Made by a program: the position numbers and the translations under genes
Assembly: GCF_000483485.1 (NCBI RefSeq)
Contig: NZ_KI519609.1
Coordinates: forward strand, 959,460 to 1,023,459
Source of the DNA: Thiomicrorhabdus chilensis DSM 12352
Lineage (GTDB): Bacteria > Pseudomonadota > Gammaproteobacteria > Thiomicrospirales > Thiomicrospiraceae
Reading direction: 5' to 3'
Length of the DNA: 64,000 bases
Shown: one piece after another, positions 63,954 through 64,000 of the stretch
How the letters are laid out: every line of letters begins with the position of its first letter
How positions within the stretch are numbered: position 1 is the stretch's first letter
The notes under the pieces: model-generated
Database searches by the model: none
What the model saw: the letters and a program-made list of their open reading frames with translations, nothing else
Told to the model about the DNA's origin: nothing

Positions 63954-63958
63954 AGGCT

Positions 63959-64000
63959 TCATTCAAATTCTGCTTCTGGTTCAGGCTTGTCTTCTTGGGG
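63959..64000 (-). CDS. C-terminal end of an unidentified minus-strand gene
   Basis: Thirteen codons of an acidic tail (PQEDKPEPEAEFE) end in TGA at 63961-63959, directly next to the terminator above. The Glu/Pro-rich composition and the terminator position support a real gene end. The identity cannot be told. Confidence 0.4.
   Translation of the reverse strand, partial: PQEDKPEPEAEFE

Overview
The window reads as a gammaproteobacterial chromosome, most likely a sulfur-oxidising chemolithoautotroph of the Thiomicrospira/Hydrogenovibrio/Thiomicrorhabdus type. This placement is an inference. It rests on the flhA-flhF-flhG-fliA-cheY-cheZ-cheA order, the moderate GC content, a probable non-classical 6-phosphofructokinase, SoxW/TlpA-like thioredoxins and a TonB-copper receptor locus. 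Genes are densely packed. I see no insertion sequence, prophage, CRISPR array or rRNA, and there is one tRNA.

Layout. 1-17.3 kb is the flagellar export and chemotaxis block: fliQ (partial), fliR, flhB, flhA, flhF, flhG, fliA, cheY, cheZ, cheA and cheW on the plus strand. A minus-strand group follows (FliK-like, second CheW, second CheY, STAS, FlhB C-terminal paralogue), then cheR, cheB and a membrane MCP-like protein. 17.3-34.8 kb is housekeeping: fkpA-like, trxB, ftsK, lolA, rarA, crcB, serS, an alkyltransferase, tRNA-Ser(TGA), a GGDEF protein, pfp-like, rnd, mpl and a J-domain protein. 34.8-42.2 kb, minus strand, has epmC, hemL, tlpA-like, rpiA and a copper-handling locus (TonB-copper receptor, SCO1, PCu(A)C, unknown secreted protein). 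42.4-51.2 kb has ilvA, a GshB-like ATP-grasp gene, dcd, purN/purM, DUF2066 and hda. 51.2-55.5 kb is a tight plus-strand cluster of two periplasmic thioredoxin-fold proteins, a TolC-like channel, a very short HlyD-type adaptor, an unknown protein and a PilZ protein. 55.6-64 kb has a PRTase/hydrolase pair, a MacAB-type exporter, an rbgA-like GTPase gene, mtfA and a DUF808 protein.

The most striking feature is not a gene. The 8-mer CAGGCCTG occurs 21 times exactly in 64 kb, where about one is expected. Most copies have asymmetric conserved flanks (GGCAGGCCTGGT, often preceded by AAAATGR and followed by YCA). Two pairs form perfect or near-perfect inverted repeats acting as terminators, and a third pair is degenerate. 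Other copies sit in frame inside ftsK, rarA, mpl, purN, flhF and further genes. This is the pattern known for DNA uptake sequences in Neisseriaceae and Pasteurellaceae, so I propose an undescribed uptake-sequence-like repeat in this lineage. Other points of interest are a CheA carrying two FliM-like docking repeats in its linker, an MCP-like protein with a CheZ-like D-x-x-x-Q motif, a 34-bp perfect hairpin, and the pump-less TolC/mini-adaptor cluster.
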